Assembly (NCBI RefSeq): GCF_000308855.1
Contig: NZ_BAGM01000004.1
Coordinates: forward strand, 1 to 64,000
Source of the DNA: Nocardia veterana NBRC 100344
Lineage (GTDB): Bacteria; Actinomycetota; Actinomycetes; Mycobacteriales; Mycobacteriaceae
Direction of reading: 5' to 3'
DNA: 64,000 nt
The first letter of the stretch is position 1. Each line of letters begins with the position of its first letter. The notes under the pieces are model-generated. The model saw nothing but the letters and a program-made list of their open reading frames with translations, had not been told where the DNA came from and searched no databases. The translations under genes were made by a program, and so were the position numbers. Positions 18,824 through 28,342 of this stretch are shown one piece after another.

Positions 18824-18890
18824 CGTGAGACGCGTGGATGACGCGCGGACGGCTTTGAGAGGCGAAAATACGGAGGCCGCACGTGGGTGA
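18805..18890 (+). repeat. Duplicated gltB-end/gltD-start segment
   Basis: GGAGGCCGCACGTGGATGA at 18805-18823, containing the gltB stop, recurs with one change at 18872-18890, where it supplies the ribosome site and GTG of gltD. CGTGGATGACG is also repeated at 18815 and 18832. The spacer therefore looks like a small tandem duplication of an ancestral overlapping junction. Confidence 0.75.
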
Positions 18891-20352
18891 TCCACAGGGA
18901 TTTCTGAAGCACACCAACCGGGAACTGCCCACTCGCCGTCCCGTCCCGCTGCGACTGATGGACTGGAAAGAGGTCTACGAGGAGAACTTCTCCCACGAGA
19001 CCCTGCAGACCCAGGCCAGCCGCTGCATGGACTGCGGCATCCCGTTCTGCCACAACGGCTGCCCGCTCGGGAACCTGATTCCGGAGTGGAACGACCTGGT
19101 CTTCCGGGACCGCTGGCGCGAGGGCATCGACCGGCTGCACGCGACCAACAACTTCCCGGAATTCACCGGGCGGCTGTGTCCGGCGCCGTGTGAGGCGTCG
19201 TGCGTGCTGGGCATCAACCAGGATCCGGTGACCATCAAGCAGGTCGAGGTCGAACTCATCGAGAACGCCTTCGACGAGGGCTGGGTGCAGCCGGTGTACC
19301 CGACCCGCCTGACCGGTAAGAAGATCGCCGTCGTGGGTTCGGGTCCGGCCGGTCTGGCCGCGGCTCAGCAGCTGACCCGCGCGGGCCACACGGTCACGGT
19401 GTTCGAGCGCGACGACCGCATCGGCGGCCTGCTGCGCTACGGCATTCCGGAATTCAAGATGGAGAAGCGCTTCATCGACCGCCGGCTGGCGCAGATGGAG
19501 GCCGAGGGCACCATCTTCAAGACCGGCGTGAACGTCGGTGTCGACATCACCGCCGAGCAGCTGCGCGAGCGGTTCGACGCGGTGGTCCTCGCCGGTGGCG
19601 CCACCATCGCGCGCGATCTGCCGATCCCGGGTCGTGATCTGGACGGCATCCATCAGGCGATGGAGTTCCTGCCGCTGGCCAACCGGGTGCAGCTCGGCGA
19701 TCCGATCGCCGACGAGGAGGGCCTGCCGCCGATCCACGCCAAGGGTAAGAAGGTCGTCATCATCGGTGGCGGTGACACCGGCGCCGACTGCCTGGGCACC
19801 TCGCATCGCCAGGGCGCGGCCAGCGTGCACCAGTTCGAGATCATGCCGAAGCCGCCGGAGCAGCGGGCCGAGTCGACCCCGTGGCCGACCTACCCGCTGA
19901 TGTTCCGGGTCTCCTCGGCGCACGAAGAGGGCGGCGAGCGCGTCTTCTCGGTGAACACCGAACGGTTCATCGGGAAGGACGGCAAGGTGACCGGCCTGCA
20001 GGCGCACGAGGTGCAGAACGTCAACGGCCGTTTCGAGAAGGTCGAGGGCACCGACTTCACCCTGGAGGCGGATCTGGTGCTGTTGGCGATGGGCTTCGTC
20101 GGCCCGCAGAAGCCGGGTCTGCTCGAGGATCTCGGCGTCGGTTACGACCAGCGTGGCAATGTCAAGCGCGGTAAGGACTTCCAGACCACCGTGCCCGGTG
20201 TCTTCGTCGCCGGCGACATGGGCCGCGGTCAGTCGCTGATCGTGTGGGCCATCGCCGAGGGTCGCGCCGCCGCTTCCGCGGTGGACAAGCACCTCGAGGG
20301 TGAGACCGCGCTGCCGGCGCCGATCGCCCCGACGGCGGTCGCCCAGCGCTGA
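18883..20352 (+). CDS. gltD: Glutamate synthase small (beta) subunit
   Basis: The 489-residue protein passes electrons from NADPH to GltB. Two groups of Fe-S cysteines are in the first 110 residues (CMDCGIPFCHNGCPLG; CPAPCEASC). An FAD dinucleotide fold is near 145 (VVGSGPAGLAAAQQL) and the NADPH fold near 290 (VIIGGGDTGADCLG). A final FAD-binding segment is GVFVAGDMGRGQSLIVWA. The GTG at 18883 is preceded by GGAGG. Length is normal for the family. It forms an operon with gltB and ends at a strong terminator. Confidence 0.98.
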   Translation: MGDPQGFLKHTNRELPTRRPVPLRLMDWKEVYEENFSHETLQTQASRCMDCGIPFCHNGCPLGNLIPEWNDLVFRDRWREGIDRLHATNNFPEFTGRLCPAPCEASCVLGINQDPVTIKQVEVELIENAFDEGWVQPVYPTRLTGKKIAVVGSGPAGLAAAQQLTRAGHTVTVFERDDRIGGLLRYGIPEFKMEKRFIDRRLAQMEAEGTIFKTGVNVGVDITAEQLRERFDAVVLAGGATIARDLPIPGRDLDGIHQAMEFLPLANRVQLGDPIADEEGLPPIHAKGKKVVIIGGGDTGADCLGTSHRQGAASVHQFEIMPKPPEQRAESTPWPTYPLMFRVSSAHEEGGERVFSVNTERFIGKDGKVTGLQAHEVQNVNGRFEKVEGTDFTLEADLVLLAMGFVGPQKPGLLEDLGVGYDQRGNVKRGKDFQTTVPGVFVAGDMGRGQSLIVWAIAEGRAAASAVDKHLEGETALPAPIAPTAVAQR

Positions 20353-20376
20353 CCGCTCGGACGAGCCGAAAAAACA

Positions 20377-20418
20377 CAGGCGCCCACGGACTTTCGAGTC
20401 CGTGGGCGCCTGCTTTTT
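20377..20418 (+). terminator. Rho-independent terminator of gltBD
   Basis: A 16-bp perfect stem (CAGGCGCCCACGGACT / AGTCCGTGGGCGCCTG) closes on the tetraloop TTCG and is followed by C and five Ts. It begins 24 bp after gltD. Confidence 0.93.
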
Positions 20419-20654
20419 GTGGTCTGTACTGCGGAAACGGGTACTCGCGTCCCAAACATCGGAAATCGGACGGGTTTTCGGGCTCGGATGGCAGCCCGCC
20501 GATGCCGCAGTTATCCTAATGACCGGTATGCCGCCCGGAGTCGCAGGCAGCTGTGCGTTGCCTGGAATTCACCGCACGGCAATTCGGCGGCGGCATCATC
20601 ATCGGCGAAGACGTAGGGGTAGCCCCGGCGAGGGCTGGCTTGAACTGGAGCAGC

Positions 20655-21578
20655 ATGCGGTTGAAGAAGGTTGTCGCGGCCGCCGGGGCGGCGGTGGCGG
20701 TACTGGCTGGAATGGCGGTTTCGGGTACCGCGCTCGGAAGCGGCTCCGCGACTGCGGATCCGGGATGCCCGAGCCTGTACGTCGTCGCGATCCCGGGTAC
20801 CTGGGAGACCGGTGACCACAAGCCCGACCACATGGTCGGTCCCGGCATGCTGTCGGGTGTGACCCGCGGCCTGCCGAGTTCGGCGGATGTCGACTACGTG
20901 AGCTACGCCGCCACCGCCTTCCCGTGGGAGGGCGACGTTTACGGCGCTTCCAAGAAGGAGGCGACCGACATCGCGCGCGGCCTGATCCAGGCGATGGCGG
21001 CCCGGTGCGCGGGCACCCATTACGCGATCGTCGGATACAGCCAGGGTGCCGACGCCGCGGGTGATCTGGCGGCCGAGATCGGTACCGGGCTCGGCGTGGT
21101 GACGCCGGACCGAGTGTCCGGCGTGGGTCTGATCTCCGATCCGCGTCGTTCGCCCACCGACATCCAGGTCGGTCCGATCGTCGGCGGCGCCGGTGCGGGC
21201 GGTCCGCGCGTCGGTGGCTTCGGCTTCCTCAGCGATCGGGTCCGCACCATCTGCGCCGCCGGCGATCTGTACTGCTCGACCGAGGACACCGACTACGTGA
21301 CCCGGTTCGCCGGCTTCCTGGCCCAGGCCTCCGGGGCCAGTGCCGCGAACCTGTGGCGCTACCAGCTCGAGGCCGGCTCGATCATCGGCGACCTGATGGC
21401 CCACGGCGGTATCTCGACACTGCAGTCGCAGCTCAGCGACGATGCGAACCAGCAGCGGGTGAAGCAGCTCGAGCACTTCTACCAGTCCGGTACGCACACC
21501 TCCTACGGCAGCTACCAGGTCGGCGGCGGACAGACCGCGATCTCCTGGATGCACAACTGGATCGCCGGAATGGCCTGA
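20655..21578 (+). CDS. Secreted cutinase-family serine esterase
   Basis: The 307-residue protein has a signal peptide (MRLKKVVAAAGAAVAVLAGMAV to about residue 36) followed by CPSLYVVAIPGTWE. The nucleophile elbow is GYSQGAD. The Asp/Cys region DLYCSTEDTDYV and a late His (GTHTSYGSY) could complete the triad. In mycolic-acid bacteria such enzymes act on lipids or envelope esters, and some are essential phospholipases; the substrate here is not known. The ATG at 20655 fits the signal peptide; the frame is open to 20553, but that extension has no ribosome site. It stands alone between two terminators. Confidence 0.88.
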   Translation: MRLKKVVAAAGAAVAVLAGMAVSGTALGSGSATADPGCPSLYVVAIPGTWETGDHKPDHMVGPGMLSGVTRGLPSSADVDYVSYAATAFPWEGDVYGASKKEATDIARGLIQAMAARCAGTHYAIVGYSQGADAAGDLAAEIGTGLGVVTPDRVSGVGLISDPRRSPTDIQVGPIVGGAGAGGPRVGGFGFLSDRVRTICAAGDLYCSTEDTDYVTRFAGFLAQASGASAANLWRYQLEAGSIIGDLMAHGGISTLQSQLSDDANQQRVKQLEHFYQSGTHTSYGSYQVGGGQTAISWMHNWIAGMA

Positions 21579-21599
21579 GCGCCAACGGTTCACCACCGA

Positions 21600-21635
21600 C
21601 GAGGGCCGGCCCCGGACAATCGGGGCCGGCCCTCG
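21600..21635. terminator. 15-bp perfect hairpin after cutinase gene
   Basis: CGAGGGCCGGCCCCG and CGGGGCCGGCCCTCG form a 15-bp perfect stem with a 6-nt loop and no T tract. It lies 21 bp after the cutinase gene and 31 bp after the convergent VOC gene. It is probably a U-less terminator serving both. Confidence 0.8.
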
Positions 21636-21666
21636 ATGCGTTCACCGGGCGCGACAACGGACGGTC

Positions 21667-22290
21667 TCACCGGGTCTCGTGGGGCGCCACGAGCAGGATC
21701 CAGCGGTGTCCGAACGGGTCGACGATGACCGAGCCACGACCGTAGGGCTGGTCGCGGGGCTGGCGCTCGACGGCGGCCCCGGCGGCCGCGGCGCGGCGGG
21801 TCAACTCGTCCACCTCACCGACCTGCAGGTGCAGCGAGTGGCTGTGGGTGGGGCCGGCGGGTGGCGCGACCGGAACGTCGGGCCACAGTTCGGACCGTTC
21901 GGAGACCATCAGCACCGCGTTGCCGAGACCGAGTTCGGCGTGCCCGATGGTGCCGTCCGCGTTGACGATCGGCTCACCGCGCCGCGTCGCCCCGAAGACG
22001 GTGACGTACCAGTCCAGGGCTCGGCGGGCGTCGTCGACGACGATATAGGGCGTGAGGGCCGGGTACGAGGTAGCCGGCTCCGCGGCCGAGCCACGGGTGT
22101 CGGCTTCGGTCATGATCGCTCCTCTCGGGGTCGGGACATCGGATTCGCGAGCAGTTCGGTCCGTCGCGGAACGGCCGGCGGCAGCGTGCACGACGGCATC
22201 GACCAGCCGTTCCCGCAGCCGCTCGGCGAAGGCCGGGTCCGGGTGAACCGGCTCGGCGGGCGCGCGAAGGGCATCCAGCGGATCGGTCAT
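21667..22290 (-). CDS. VOC-family protein paired with ECF sigma factor
   Basis: The 207-residue protein has two parts. The first 45 residues (DPLDALRAPAEPVHPDPAFAERLRERLV) form an amphipathic segment seen on VOC proteins encoded beside certain actinobacterial sigma factors. Residues about 65-207 are a glyoxalase/PhnB-like VOC domain (YIVVDDARRALDWYVTVFGA; VDPFGHRWILLV). Start 22290 has GGAGAGGAGGG upstream and lies 1 nt after the sigma stop; the inner ATG at 22109 would drop the N-terminal segment. No classical anti-sigma gene is adjacent, so this protein may be the sensor or partner; that is inference. Confidence 0.8.
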   Translation of the reverse strand: MTDPLDALRAPAEPVHPDPAFAERLRERLVDAVVHAAAGRSATDRTARESDVPTPRGAIMTEADTRGSAAEPATSYPALTPYIVVDDARRALDWYVTVFGATRRGEPIVNADGTIGHAELGLGNAVLMVSERSELWPDVPVAPPAGPTHSHSLHLQVGEVDELTRRAAAAGAAVERQPRDQPYGRGSVIVDPFGHRWILLVAPHETR

Positions 22291-22291
22291 G

Positions 22292-22816
22292 TCAGCCCTC
22301 CTCTCCCACGTAGGCCCGGCGAAAGGCATTGCGGGCGCGGACCAGTAGCGCCTCGGTGGCGTGCACGGTTCGATCGAGGTGGGCGGCGACCTCACCGACC
22401 GGCAGGCCGTCCACATAGCGCAGCGTCAGCGCGGCCCGATGATGCGGACCGAGCTGGGCGAGCACATCGCGGGCGCGGATCGCGTCGAGCGCGCCGTCCC
22501 AGGGATCCTCCGCCTGGTGCTCGACGGGATCGCTGTCCCACGCTCGCAGCCCGCGCTGCTCCCGCTCGACCCGTCGCCAATGATCGGCCAGCTTGTGCCT
22601 GGCCACTCCGATCAACCACGGCACCGAGGGCCGCGTGGCGCCGGGCTTGCGCACCGCCGCCACCGCGGCGAGAAAGGTCTCCGCCGTCAGGTCCTCGGCC
22701 AGCGCCCGCTCCCCGCACCGAGCCAGCAGATAGCCGTAGACGTGCGGCAACGCCTCGTCGTACAGCTCCAGCAACCCGAACGCCGGATCGGGCCGCACGG
22801 GCGGTCTCGTGCTCAC
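22292..22816 (-). CDS. ECF-type RNA polymerase sigma factor
   Basis: The 174-residue protein has sigma region 2 (LYDEALPHVYGYLLARCG, ALAEDLTAETFLAAV, PWLIGVARHKLADHWRR) and region 4 (LAQLGPHHRAALTLRYVDGLPVGEVAAHL, ATEALLVRARNAFRRAY). Both conserved regions are complete and the long linker of primary sigma factors is absent. The GTG at 22816 is used because the frame upstream lacks sigma homology and runs through a terminator hairpin. It is cotranscribed with the VOC gene. Its target promoters cannot be told from this window. Confidence 0.9.
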   Translation of the reverse strand: MSTRPPVRPDPAFGLLELYDEALPHVYGYLLARCGERALAEDLTAETFLAAVAAVRKPGATRPSVPWLIGVARHKLADHWRRVEREQRGLRAWDSDPVEHQAEDPWDGALDAIRARDVLAQLGPHHRAALTLRYVDGLPVGEVAAHLDRTVHATEALLVRARNAFRRAYVGEEG

Positions 22817-22896
22817 ACCTTCATAGTCGTCCGGGCGGACCGGTTTCCGACGGGTGACGCGAAATTCTCCGGTCCGACAGAATGCCGCCATGACGG

Positions 22897-22926
22897 CGAA
22901 GGCCACTCCCATCGGAGTGGCCTTCG
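22897..22926 (-). terminator. Hairpin terminator between His-rich peptide and sigma gene
   Basis: CGAAGGCCACTCC and GGAGTGGCCTTCG form a 13-bp perfect stem with a 4-nt loop. It lies 37 bp after the minus-strand His-rich gene and about 80 bp before the sigma gene. A long T run is missing. Confidence 0.75.
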
Positions 22927-22962
22927 GGCACGTCCGGCTACGGCGAGTTCGGCTACGGCGAC

Positions 22963-23226
22963 TCAGCCGAACGAGCCGGTGGGTGGGGGAGCGGGCAGGA
23001 AGCCGCCGGGGAATCCGCCCGGCTGCCAGGGACCGTTGTCGCGATCGTGGTCGTGGTGATGGCGCCATCCGTCGTGATCGTGGTCGTGCCGGTCGATCGG
23101 GGCGGCGGACGGAGTGTCGGCGAAGGCGGGAACGCCGACCGCCGCCACGGGGGCGACGGCTACCGCGCCGGCGATCGCGATGCGGGCGATAAGCCGGCGG
23201 CGGGTGGTATTCGTGGAGGAGAGCAA
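22963..23226 (-). CDS. Small exported His/Asp-rich protein
   Basis: The 87-residue product has an N-terminal signal peptide (RRRLIARIAIAGAVAVAPVAAVGVPAFA) and a mature part of about 50 residues. That part holds DRHDHDHDGWRHHHDHDRDN and then a Gly/Pro-rich tail. The His/Asp cluster could bind metal ions. No family is recognised. The TTG at 23226 is chosen because AGAAAGGTAG lies just upstream; an ATG at 23250 adds 8 residues but has no ribosome site. It is a single gene between terminator and histidine phosphatase. Small secreted proteins like this are poorly described. Confidence 0.6.
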   Translation of the reverse strand: MLSSTNTTRRRLIARIAIAGAVAVAPVAAVGVPAFADTPSAAPIDRHDHDHDGWRHHHDHDRDNGPWQPGGFPGGFLPAPPPTGSFG

Positions 23227-23343
23227 CGGACTACCTTTCTCGCGGAACATGGGCCGTCGTGCGGGCCCACGACTCCCATCGAACGAGCGGCCGCTGGGAC
23301 GAGCAGCCGATCGCGCTGGTAATCCGCTGTGAATTCGGCAGTG

Positions 23344-23976
23344 TCAGTTCGTGTCCGGGAGATTGCGCGGCAGCAGATCCCACACGTGACTGTTCTCGTT
23401 GATCGTCGCGGCGGTCCGGCGACCGCTGCGGGAGAACAGGATTCGGGTGATCGAGCAGTAGTCGATCGGGAAGGTCAGCGGGCGCTCCAGGCCCAGAACG
23501 TCCTGTAGCAGCACGTTGACCACTCCGCCGTGAGCGAAGGCCACCACGGTGTCGGCCGGTTCGGCTCGGTCGACGATCTGCGCGACCGTATCGAGCACTC
23601 GGGATACGAACGCGGGCCCGTCGATCTGTTCGGGCAGATGCCCGGCCTTGATCCGGTCGTAGGTGGCGCGGAAATCGCGTTTGGCATCCTCGATCGGGAT
23701 GTAGGCGGGCAGGTCCCGGTCGTATTCGGCCAGTCCGTCGAGCACCTCGACCGGCAGTCCCAGCTTCTCCGCCGTCGGCGCCGCGGTATCCAGCGCGCGG
23801 CGCTGTGGACTGGACAGCACCCGGGCGATCCGGTGCCCCCCACCGGCGAAGCGAGTGATCACGGCCGGCACCCGCCGGGCCTGTTCGGCCCCCAGCGGGG
23901 TGAGTTCGGGGTCGGCGGGACCGTCGGTGGTCAGCACCCGCCCGGGCTGGGCGTGGCGCACGAGAACGAGCTGCAC
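23344..23976 (-). CDS. Histidine phosphatase superfamily protein
   Basis: The 210-residue protein has the catalytic LVRHAQPG motif at residues 4-11, VLSSPQRRALDTA for the phosphate pocket, an acidic residue in LAEYDRD, and the second catalytic His in VVAFAHGGVVN. The usual RHG is RHA here, as in several family members. The substrate is unknown; relatives include phosphoglycerate mutase-like and acid phosphatases. It lies 61 bp downstream of lysX on the same strand and may be cotranscribed. Confidence 0.88.
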   Translation of the reverse strand: MQLVLVRHAQPGRVLTTDGPADPELTPLGAEQARRVPAVITRFAGGGHRIARVLSSPQRRALDTAAPTAEKLGLPVEVLDGLAEYDRDLPAYIPIEDAKRDFRATYDRIKAGHLPEQIDGPAFVSRVLDTVAQIVDRAEPADTVVAFAHGGVVNVLLQDVLGLERPLTFPIDYCSITRILFSRSGRRTAATINENSHVWDLLPRNLPDTN

Positions 23977-24037
23977 GGATCTACTGTGCCGGACGCCGGT
24001 TCCCGCCGTGGCGACGGGTACCGGCGGCTCATGGCGC

Positions 24038-27000
24038 TCAGCGGCCCTCGCCCTGGCCGGTGCGTGGTTTGACCAGCGGGAACGGCAGGGTTTCGCGGAT
24101 GCTGCGGCCGGTGATCAACATGACGACCCGGTCCACGCCCACGCCGAGGCCGCCGGTCGGCGGCATCGCGAATTCCAGTGCCTCCAGGAAGTCCTCGTCC
24201 AGTTCCATGGCCTCCGGATCGCCGCCCGCGGCCAGCAGCGACTGTTCGGTGAGGCGCCGGCGCTGTTCGATCGGATTGGTCAGTTCGCTGTAGGCGGTGC
24301 CGAGTTCCACCCCCCACGCCACCAGGTCCCAGCGTTCGGCGACACCCTCGATACTGCGGTGGGCCCGGGTGAGTGGCGAAACCGAGGTGGGGAAGTCGAT
24401 GTAGAAGGTCGGTTCCTGGGTCCGGTCCTCCACCAGATGTTCGTACATTTCCAGCACGATCTGGCCGGCGTCCCAGCCGGGCTGATACGGCACCTCGGCC
24501 TTGTCGCACAGCAGGCGCAGCCGGTCGACGTCGGTCTCGGGGGTGATGGATTCGCCGATCGCCTCGGAAATCGCGCCGTGCACCGTGCGTACCGGCCAAT
24601 CGCCGGAGATGTCGACCTCGGTGAGGGTCCCGTCCGGGCCGGGACGCAGCGCCACGCACGCCCCGTTCGCCGCGATCGCCGCGTTCTGGATCAGCTGCCG
24701 GCAGGCGTGCATCATCCGTTCGTAATCGCTGTGCGCCTCATAGGCTTCCAGAATCGTGAATTCCGGATTGTGGCTGAAGTCCACACCCTCGTTGCGGAAG
24801 ACCCGGCCGAGTTCGAAGACCTTCTCCATACCGCCGACGCACAGTCGCTTGAGATACAGCTCGGGCGCGATCCGTAGATACAGGTCGAGGTCGTAGGCGT
24901 TGATGTGGGTGCGGAACGGCGCGGCGTTGGCGCCGCCGTGCACCTGTTGCAGCACCGGCGTCTCGACTTCGAGAAAACCCCAGCCGTTCAACGTATCCCG
25001 CAGCGAGCGCACCACCGCACTGCGTTTGGCCAGCACCTCGCGGGTTTCGACGTTGATCGACATGTCGACGAAGCGCCGGCGCACCCGCGCCTCGGGATCG
25101 GCGAGGCCACGCCACTTGTCCGGCAGCGGATGCAGGCATTTGCCGATCATCCGCCAATCCTGGGCCAGCAGGGACAGCTCGCCCCGCCGGCTGGCGCCGA
25201 TCTGTCCGCTGACCTCGATCAGGTCCCCGAGGTCGAAGTATTCGTCGAACGAGCGTGAGCGGCGCGCGCCGACCCGGTCCCGGTCGATGAGGATCTGGAT
25301 ATCGTCGGACCAGTCCCGCAGCACCGCGAAGATGACGCCGCCGTAATCGCGAATCCGTAACAGCCGCCCGCACACCCGCACCGTCGTGCCCTTGGGGGAG
25401 CGGCGGGCATCGGCGATCGAATGGGTCGGCGCATAGGCCACCGGGTAGGCGTCGATCCCGGCCTGTTCCAGCCGCTGCACCTTGTCCATCCGCACCCGCA
25501 CCTGCTCGGGCCGCCGGGCCGCGGCCTGTTCGAGCGCCGAGGGCGGCGGTTCGGGCGGGCTGCCGTCGGCATGCAGGCCGGTCAGGGTCTCCGGAACCGT
25601 GGAATGCAGACCGGTGTGGGCCGAGGCATCCGGCTGTTTGCCGAATCGGGGGAGGAAGCCCTCGGCCAGCGCACTGGCGAGCGCCACCCGCGGCAGCTGC
25701 CGGCGTTCCTCGAAGATGAAGAACCGCGGCACCCACTGCGGCTGGTATTTCACATTGGATCGGTACAGCGCCTCGAGCTGCCACCAGCGGCTGAAGAACA
25801 TCAGCACGCTGCGCCAGAGCCGCAGCACCGGGCCGGCGCCGATCCGCCCGCCTTCCTCGAACACCGAGCGGAATACGGCGAAGTTCAACGAGACCCGGGT
25901 GATGCCGTACTGCTCCGAGCCGAGCGCCAGCTGGGAGATCATGAATTCCATGATTCCGTTGGGGCCCTTGGGATCCCGGCGCATCACATCGAGCGAGACG
26001 CCGCTGCGTCCCCACGGCACCAACGACAGCATGCCCCACACCCGGCCCGCGGGGTCGACGGCCTCGACCAGCAGGCTGTCGCCGTCGAGCCGGTCGCCGA
26101 GCCGACCGAGCGCCATCGAGAAGCCGCGCTCGGTTTCGGTATCGCGCCAGGCGTCGGCGCGGGCGATCATCTGCGCCATCTCGTCCGGCGTCAATTCGCT
26201 GTGCCGGCGGATCCGGGTCGTGAAGCCCTGTTTGCGTAACCGGTTGGCGGCCTGGCGAACCTGCTTCATCTCCGGCCCGGCCAGCGAGAACGACCGGGTG
26301 TCGAGGATCGCTTCGTCACCGAGCCGCAGCGCCGACAGGCCGGCACGCCGGTAGGCGGTGGCGCCGAGTTCGCTCGCGCCCATCACCGCGGGCGCCCAAC
26401 CGTATTCGTCGGCCAGCCGCAACCAGGCATCGATGGCCTGCGACCACGCCTCCCGGACACCGATCGGATCGCCCGAGGCCAGGCAGACCCCGAGTTCCAC
26501 CCGATAGGTGATCGCGGCCTTGCCGCTGGGCGCGAACACCACCGCCTTGTCGCGGCGAGTCGCGAAGTAGCCCAGGGAATCCTCGACATCGGAGCGATCG
26601 AGCAGTCCGCGCACGGCCGACTCGTCCAGGCCGGTCATCGCATTGGCGGCCCGCTGCGAGCGGAACAGCACCAGCGCCGCGGCCAGCAGCGCGATCGCGC
26701 CGAAGAGGCCGAGCAGCAGATTCACCGGGTGGGGTGGATGACCGTCGAAGTTGTTGTCGGCGACCAGGATTGTCGCGGTCACCCGGGAAACCGCCCACAA
26801 CGGACGTTCCGCCCCGCGCGGCAGACTGCCGGGGAACAATTCCACCAGACCCCAGCCGAGCAGACTGCCGACCACCAGCCCGCCGATGAGAACACCCAGG
26901 GCCTTCCAGACCGCGCCGCGGCGCACCCGGGTGTAGAACTCGGGCCAGGCCGCGATCATCAGCCCGATCACCGCGATGTGCACGATCAGCGCCGCGACGG

Positions 27001-27445
27001 CGTGTGGATCCTGTTCCTCGGCGATATCCAGCGCGTTGGCCAGGGCGAACAGCGCCATGTAGCCGACCAGCAGCCACCAGGCGATCCGTTTTCGGGAGGC
27101 GGTGGCGCCGGCGAGCAGACCTACGATCACCGCCCACATCAGGTTGGTGTCGGGCGCGTCGAAGTAGTAGGCGTCCAGATAGTGTCGCGGCACCGAGGTC
27201 AGAAAGCGCAGTCCGGGCGAAATGCTCCACAGCGCACAGAGAATCGAGAAGACGCCCAGGACCAGACCGACCAGGTGCGGGACTTCGCTGAGCCGACCGT
27301 GGGCGCGATGCGGAACCGGGGAGGACGGTGATCTGCGATCGCGGTCGTGGAGCCGGTCTTGCGTGGAAGTCACCGGTCCAGTGTGCGGGCTGGGGCCGCT
27401 CACCGGGAGAAGGTCACCGGGCGAGTCCTGCTCGTGCACGGTCAT
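24038..27445 (-). CDS. lysX: Bifunctional lysyl-tRNA synthetase / phosphatidylglycerol lysyltransferase LysX
   Basis: The 1135-residue protein combines three parts. The N-terminal half has seven or so membrane spans ([31 protein letters not shown]), then an MprF-type DUF2156 domain (about 270-570; [26 protein letters not shown]). The C-terminal 500 residues are a class II lysyl-tRNA synthetase with an OB fold, motif 2 ([14 protein letters not shown]) and motif 3 ([13 protein letters not shown]). It makes Lys-tRNA and adds lysine to phosphatidylglycerol, which lowers envelope charge and gives resistance to cationic peptides in M. tuberculosis. The ATG at 27445 has an AAAGGA site. It is divergent from the S4 gene. 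Confidence 0.97.
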   Translation of the reverse strand: MTVHEQDSPGDLLPVSGPSPHTGPVTSTQDRLHDRDRRSPSSPVPHRAHGRLSEVPHLVGLVLGVFSILCALWSISPGLRFLTSVPRHYLDAYYFDAPDTNLMWAVIVGLLAGATASRKRIAWWLLVGYMALFALANALDIAEEQDPHAVAALIVHIAVIGLMIAAWPEFYTRVRRGAVWKALGVLIGGLVVGSLLGWGLVELFPGSLPRGAERPLWAVSRVTATILVADNNFDGHPPHPVNLLLGLFGAIALLAAALVLFRSQRAANAMTGLDESAVRGLLDRSDVEDSLGYFATRRDKAVVFAPSGKAAITYRVELGVCLASGDPIGVREAWSQAIDAWLRLADEYGWAPAVMGASELGATAYRRAGLSALRLGDEAILDTRSFSLAGPEMKQVRQAANRLRKQGFTTRIRRHSELTPDEMAQMIARADAWRDTETERGFSMALGRLGDRLDGDSLLVEAVDPAGRVWGMLSLVPWGRSGVSLDVMRRDPKGPNGIMEFMISQLALGSEQYGITRVSLNFAVFRSVFEEGGRIGAGPVLRLWRSVLMFFSRWWQLEALYRSNVKYQPQWVPRFFIFEERRQLPRVALASALAEGFLPRFGKQPDASAHTGLHSTVPETLTGLHADGSPPEPPPSALEQAAARRPEQVRVRMDKVQRLEQAGIDAYPVAYAPTHSIADARRSPKGTTVRVCGRLLRIRDYGGVIFAVLRDWSDDIQILIDRDRVGARRSRSFDEYFDLGDLIEVSGQIGASRRGELSLLAQDWRMIGKCLHPLPDKWRGLADPEARVRRRFVDMSINVETREVLAKRSAVVRSLRDTLNGWGFLEVETPVLQQVHGGANAAPFRTHINAYDLDLYLRIAPELYLKRLCVGGMEKVFELGRVFRNEGVDFSHNPEFTILEAYEAHSDYERMMHACRQLIQNAAIAANGACVALRPGPDGTLTEVDISGDWPVRTVHGAISEAIGESITPETDVDRLRLLCDKAEVPYQPGWDAGQIVLEMYEHLVEDRTQEPTFYIDFPTSVSPLTRAHRSIEGVAERWDLVAWGVELGTAYSELTNPIEQRRRLTEQSLLAAGGDPEAMELDEDFLEALEFAMPPTGGLGVGVDRVVMLITGRSIRETLPFPLVKPRTGQGEGR

Positions 27446-27553
27446 ATTCGATCCTTTCGCCGGATACCGGCGGCAGCGCCGGCGGGCCTCGACGCCCGGC
27501 CCTCGATGGGGGCGGCGTGCGGCCCGTCGATCGCGGCGGTAAAGATGTACCCC

Positions 27554-27775
27554 ATGTCGGATCCAGTCGATGTGCCGATCGAAGACGATGTCATTCGACT
27601 CGGGCAATTTCTGAAGCTGGCCAATCTCATCGACAGCGGCTCGGAGGCGAAGACCGTGATCGCCGCCGGACTGGTCCGGGTCAACGACGAGGTGGAGCTA
27701 CGGCGGGGGCGCCAACTCCACGCCGGAGACGTCGTCGCCCTGGCCGGCCACCGGGTACGCGTGGCGGCCGGCTGA
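27554..27775 (+). CDS. Small S4-domain RNA-binding protein
   Basis: The 73-residue protein is a single S4 domain ([47 protein letters not shown]). The fold resembles the YaaA/Hsp15-like group that binds rRNA or tRNA; the target is not known. An ATG three codons upstream (27545) is an alternative start. It is divergent from lysX and convergent with rraA, leaving 19 bp between stops. Confidence 0.88.
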   Translation: MSDPVDVPIEDDVIRLGQFLKLANLIDSGSEAKTVIAAGLVRVNDEVELRRGRQLHAGDVVALAGHRVRVAAG

Positions 27776-27794
27776 TCCGGCGGCGATCGACGAG

Positions 27795-28280
27795 TCATTC
27801 GGCGCGCACGACGATCCCGTCGTGATCGCTGTAGAGCATCTCGCCGGGCACGAAGGTGACGCCGCCGAATTCGACCGGCACGTCACGCTCACCGGAACCG
27901 GTCTGCGTACTCTTGCGCGGATTGGTGCCCAGCGCCTTGATACCGATATTCAGGGTGCGCAGAATCGCCGAATCGCGCACGGCGCCGTTCACGATCACGC
28001 CGGCCCAGCCGTTGTCGACACCGCGCCCGGCGATGATGTCGCCGACGAGTGCGGTGTGGACGCTGCCGCCGCCGTCGACAACGAGGACCCGCCCCTCGCC
28101 GGGTTCGCTGAGAGTCTGCTTGACCAACAGGTTGTCCTGGAAGCAGCGGATGGTGACGATGCGTCCGCTGAACACCGGATTGCCGCCGAACTGCGTGAAC
28201 TGGGTGTCACAGCTGCGGATCTCGGGGCCGATCTCATCGGCGAGGTCGGCGGTTGCCACTGGGTTTGCTGAATCGGTCAC
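27795..28280 (-). CDS. rraA: RraA-family protein (RNase E inhibitor / aldolase-like)
   Basis: The 161-residue protein matches the length of E. coli RraA. Motifs include TADLADEIG at the start, [47 protein letters not shown] and [24 protein letters not shown]. RraA homologues bind RNase E or act as metal-dependent oxaloacetate/HMG aldolases; which applies here is open. The GTG at 28280 gives the family length; an ATG at 28313 with a better ribosome site would add 11 residues. It follows the SRPBCC gene at 62 bp. Confidence 0.92.
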   Translation of the reverse strand: MTDSANPVATADLADEIGPEIRSCDTQFTQFGGNPVFSGRIVTIRCFQDNLLVKQTLSEPGEGRVLVVDGGGSVHTALVGDIIAGRGVDNGWAGVIVNGAVRDSAILRTLNIGIKALGTNPRKSTQTGSGERDVPVEFGGVTFVPGEMLYSDHDGIVVRAE

Positions 28281-28342
28281 CAACCAAGCTTGCCATGTGG
28301 CCGATCCGCTCATCCTGAGACCTTGCGACCGCGCAGCCGCGG

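Noticed and set aside
14183..18895. 1570-residue open frame on the minus strand opposite gltB
   Set aside because: It mirrors gltB codon by codon, is rich in Arg, His, Val and Leu, and has no domain or ribosome site. Very high G+C at third positions keeps antisense frames open.
22817..23068. Extension of the sigma factor to 23068
   Set aside because: It runs through a terminator hairpin and the antisense of the His-rich gene, and lacks sigma-factor similarity.
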